From Chloroflexota bacterium (GTDB lineage: Bacteria > Chloroflexota > Dormibacteria > CF-121), in assembly GCA_005880605.1 (NCBI GenBank), contig VBIS01000173.1, forward strand, positions 1 through 7,469: a DNA stretch of 7,469 nucleotides, read 5' to 3'. Positions within the stretch are counted from its first letter, which is position 1. Each line of letters opens with the position of its first letter. The translations under genes were made by a program, and so were the position numbers. Below the pieces are notes generated by a model. It searched no databases. It was not told the origin of the DNA and worked only from the letters and a program-made list of their open reading frames with translations. Positions 4,645 through 7,469 of the stretch are shown here, in pieces.

Positions 4645-7469
4645 CCTCCGTGTCCGGCGGCAAAGTGGGCCTCCACCTTAACCGGCGCGAGCGCCGTTGG
4701 GTAGACGGCCGCCTCGTCCAGCGTGCCACTGAAGAAGGCAGGGGTGGCCGCATTGTCCCTTCCGACCTCGAGTCCCGTTAGATCCAGCACCGTGGCGAGT
4801 ACCCCGCTGGTCGCCTGGGCAGTGCCGACCGCGCCGCCGTCGACGTAGACGGCTATGCTCGTCGCCCCGTCGTAAGTCACCACGAGGTGGTGCCACGCCC
4901 CGTCGCTGAGTGAGCTGGCGGCGGTAAAGGACAACGTCTCCGTCCCGTCGTTGACCTGGACCTGGTTGCCTGCGAGGTACACGCTGAATTGTGACCGCAA
5001 ACCCGCGGTCCCGTAATTGAACAGCGGCTGTGCGATTGCTGTTGTGGTCTTGAACCAGATCTCGACTGAGCGCGCAGTTGCCCCCACCGGTACGCCGGCC
5101 CCGGATGCCTCCTGGATCGCCCCGGCGACGCCGTCGAGTGTGACGGCAGTGCTGGTGTCATTCACAAGCGCCCCCGCTGCGCCGAGAACAACGCCAGTTG
5201 ACGAGTATGTGCCGTCGTGAGCGCCACCACTGGTATCAGTAGCGGTGGTGCCGCTCGCCTCCCCGAGGCGCCAGAAGATCGCGGGCCCGTCGCCTCCGAT
5301 GGTCGCGGCATACGTCACGAAGGTGAATTGGTCATTCGGCGCGTTGGCCAGAGAGGTTCCGCTGGGCGTCGTGATCAGGATGTCGACCATCCCCGCGGCA
5401 TGCTGCGGGCTCGTCGCCTGGAGCTGTGTATCGGTTGCGCTCACGATGGTCCCAGCCACGCCGCCGAACGTCACGGCGGTCGCCCCGGCCATGTTGGTCC
5501 CGTTGATCGTGACCGGTGTCTGGCCCGCGACCGGTCCCTTCGTGGGGCTGACGCTGCTGATCACGGCTGGAACATTGTTGACCACGAGCGGATCGCTGCC
5601 GCAGGTGCTGGTCGCGGTCTGGTTGTTGGTGTCGCCGCTATAGGTCGCCTGCCAGGTGTAGCTCCCGCCCGGCGTCACGCTGAACGATGGAGCCGACTGT
5701 GCCACCACGCCATTGGTCACGGCCGCCGCGTTGCTGGTGTAGACCGGCGATCCGGTGCAAACCAACCCGGAGTAAAGCTTGTACGTCACCGTGCCACCCG
5801 CAGTGGGCGTGGCGCCCGTCAGGACGGCCTGATCTTTCACGCCCGTGCCGGTTACCACTGGGCTGGCTGGTGCCGTCGTGGTGGCTATCGTCGGCGTGAG
5901 TTTATTGATCAGGAGGGTCTGGCTGGCATCGGTGTTGCTCACGGAATAAAGGTTGTCACCGAGGAATACCGCCTTGATCACGTAGCTCGGAGGGCTCGCG
6001 TTTAAGCCTGCGATGCTGATGGCAGCCGTGGTCGCGACGCCTAGCGCGTCAGTCCCGGCCGTTGCCGACGCAAAGGGCTGAGCGACGGCATCGAGAATCG
6101 TGAAGTGGATCGGGCTGATCGTTTCGTTGGCAACAGCCGAGCCACCTGACGACAGCGTCCCCGCCAGTGTCGCGGTACCACCATAGGTTGCGGTCGCACC
6201 AGACTGGACGGCGACCACCGAAGGTAGCACGGCGGCGTTGAAGTCCTTGCTAGGAGGCGAGATCGCCGTGGTGGGTCCATCGGGGATGCAACTCCTGGAA
6301 CCCGAGACACTCACGTGGTTGAGCCCGGCGGTCGCATGTGCGGTATCGAGCGTATGTGGAGTACTCGTCCAGACGCGGTTGTTCCAGGTGCCGCCCGTGA
6401 CATTCCGCGTCGGGTCGCCGACGGCATTCGTTTTGAACGTGATGGTCGGCGCCACCGTGGGATCCATTCGCCGGCTGGAGGTCAACTTGACCGTCATCGT
6501 GCCGATGCCCAGGGCACGAATGGCCGTGGTATCGGTGGCGGTCGGATTGTTCCCCAGGATCTCGACTTTGCCGCCAAGAGTGGGCGGATCGCTGAACACC
6601 GGCGACTGGCTGCTCAGAAGCTCGGTCACCGTCACGCCGCTGACGTTGCCTCCGGAGTTGGCAGCGCCCCACCAGACGGCGGTCGCGGTCGTGCCCGCCG
6701 TACCGGTGACGTCCATGGTGGCGTTGTTGTACGCGTCGCTATCGCTGATGGAACTGGCGCCGTCGAACGACACGCCATTCGCGTTGTCGTGGAAGCTCGA
6801 GCAATCGATGGTCGCCGTCCCACCCGCGCTGCTGACGGCGTAGTTGCCGGTCCCTGTGACGGTGGTGAAGGTGTCACGGGAGAAGGTTGCGTCGGCGTTC
6901 ACCAGTTTGACGCCGTTGCCGGTGACGTGGTCCACGGTCAGGTCTTCGAACTTGCTCTTTGCTGCCGTGTCCTTCACGGCGATGGCGTCACCGCTCACAT
7001 TCGAAATATGCGTCTGGCCCGTGACATTGAGGGAAGCACCCGAAACGGTGAGCCCCAGCTTTGAATTTCGCAGGGCCCCACCGGTGAAAGTACTGGCTCC
7101 GCCGACAACCGAGATGCCGCCCCAGTAGTCGCTGGACGCAACGCTGGCGGGACAGTCGGCCGGCACGAAGACCGAATTACAGGCGAGCGGGGCCAGATTC
7201 TCTTTCAGGCTCGTATAGATCGTCCCATTGCTGGTCAGCGCTCCATTGATCGTGATGCCGTCGGTCAGCATCTTGACGACGCCACCGGTCGCCTTGAAGT
7301 TGCCATTGACGGTGAGGGCGCCGTCCAGCATGTAGCCGAGTGGCTGCGCCCCGCTCGGACCGGGAGTCAGCCAGGTGAAGTCGCGTTGCAGAGTTGTGGT
7401 GGTGACGGTCCCGTGGAAGACGAGCGCGTTCAGGCCGTTGCCCGCGCCAGAGTTGGCGGTGATCGCGGT
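4641..7469 (-). CDS. Large mosaic extracellular protein: beta-helix, Ig-like modules, IPT/TIG, LamG (N-terminus missing)
   Basis: The frame is open to the right edge and 942 residues are visible. Numbering from the edge, residues 1-286 are Gly/Ser/Thr/Asn-rich turns typical of a right-handed parallel beta-helix (GLTVSGASLNVTGQTHISNV, NGVKLVNADATF, with YWGG and WWG caps). Residues 308-394 form an Ig-like module (ALGIGTMTVKLT, RMDPTVAP, VTGGTWNNRVW). Residues 416-521 form a second, with YGGTATLAGTL and VFLGDNLYSVSN. Residues 525-631 form a third, with YSGDTNN and a likely disulfide pair, C571 and C623. Residues 634-718 are an IPT/TIG domain (VSPTKGPVAGQTPVTINGTN). Residues 720-936 are a LamG/concanavalin-like domain (AIFWRLGEASG, AWHHLVVTYDG, FSGTLDEAAVY). 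The likely role is a secreted or cell-surface protein binding carbohydrate or another surface; no catalytic motif is visible. There is no LPxTG motif or C-terminal membrane anchor. A signal peptide would lie outside the window. Confidence 0.9.
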   Translation of the reverse strand, partial: TAITANSGAGNGLNALVFHGTVTTTTLQRDFTWLTPGPSGAQPLGYMLDGALTVNGNFKATGGVVKMLTDGITINGALTSNGTIYTSLKENLAPLACNSVFVPADCPASVASSDYWGGISVVGGASTFTGGALRNSKLGLTVSGASLNVTGQTHISNVSGDAIAVKDTAAKSKFEDLTVDHVTGNGVKLVNADATFSRDTFTTVTGTGNYAVSSAGGTATIDCSSFHDNANGVSFDGASSISDSDAYNNATMDVTGTAGTTATAVWWGAANSGGNVSGVTVTELLSSQSPVFSDPPTLGGKVEILGNNPTATDTTAIRALGIGTMTVKLTSSRRMDPTVAPTITFKTNAVGDPTRNVTGGTWNNRVWTSTPHTLDTAHATAGLNHVSVSGSRSCIPDGPTTAISPPSKDFNAAVLPSVVAVQSGATATYGGTATLAGTLSSGGSAVANETISPIHFTILDAVAQPFASATAGTDALGVATTAAISIAGLNASPPSYVIKAVFLGDNLYSVSNTDASQTLLINKLTPTIATTTAPASPVVTGTGVKDQAVLTGATPTAGGTVTYKLYSGLVCTGSPVYTSNAAAVTNGVVAQSAPSFSVTPGGSYTWQATYSGDTNNQTATSTCGSDPLVVNNVPAVISSVSPTKGPVAGQTPVTINGTNMAGATAVTFGGVAGTIVSATDTQLQATSPQHAAGMVDILITTPSGTSLANAPNDQFTFVTYAATIGGDGPAIFWRLGEASGTTATDTSGGAHDGTYSSTGVVLGAAGALVNDTSTAVTLDGVAGAIQEASGAGVPVGATARSVEIWFKTTTAIAQPLFNYGTAGLRSQFSVYLAGNQVQVNDGTETLSFTAASSLSDGAWHHLVVTYDGATSIAVYVDGGAVGTAQATSGVLATVLDLTGLEVGRDNAATPAFFSGTLDEAAVYPTALAPVKVEAHFAAGHGG

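Noticed and set aside
5217..6005. Open frame of 262 codons on the plus strand opposite the surface-protein gene
   Set aside because: The translation is Arg/Gly/His-rich with no fold-like pattern, while the opposite frame encodes clear Ig-like and IPT/TIG modules.
1..7469. CRISPR array, tRNA, insertion sequence or integrated element
   Set aside because: No regularly spaced direct repeats, no cloverleaf-like sequence in the short gaps, and no transposase or integrase motifs were seen.

Overview
The window is GC-rich bacterial DNA. From position 1 to 3390 the minus strand carries the start of a respiratory complex I operon in the order nuoA-nuoB-nuoC-nuoD-nuoE-nuoF; nuoF is cut by the left edge. 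Every subunit keeps its family landmarks: the NuoB cluster N2 cysteines, the NuoE [2Fe-2S] cysteines and the NuoD quinone-site His and Tyr. NuoC and NuoD are separate genes. This layout and the NuoB sequence resemble Chloroflexota (including Dormibacteraeota-like lineages) and Actinomycetota. That placement is inference; no marker in the window settles the phylum.

The nuo genes are packed head to tail. A/B overlap by 13 nt, C/D by 8 nt, and D/E and E/F by 1 nt (TGATG). Only B/C has a gap (32 nt). This points to one co-transcribed, translationally coupled unit making the NADH-input arm (E, F) and the connecting and quinone-site module (A-D) of NADH:quinone oxidoreductase.

Upstream of nuoA (3470-4081, minus) is a 203-residue protein with a PRC-barrel/DUF2171-like N-terminal half and a C-terminal module with CxxC and several His. 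Only 23 nt away, divergently, a 179-residue helical protein of unknown function (4105-4644, plus) carries the W-x-R-V-M-N-A motif twice. Its stop codon overlaps, tail to tail, the stop of the next minus-strand gene.

From 4641 to the right edge the minus strand encodes the last 942 residues of a large mosaic extracellular-type protein: parallel beta-helix, three Ig-like modules, an IPT/TIG domain and a C-terminal LamG/concanavalin-like domain. Its N-terminus lies outside the window.

I saw no tRNA, rRNA, CRISPR array, transposase or integrase. No non-coding stretch exceeds 79 nt. I found no convincing new multi-gene system; the least explained parts are the two small divergent genes and the mosaic surface protein.
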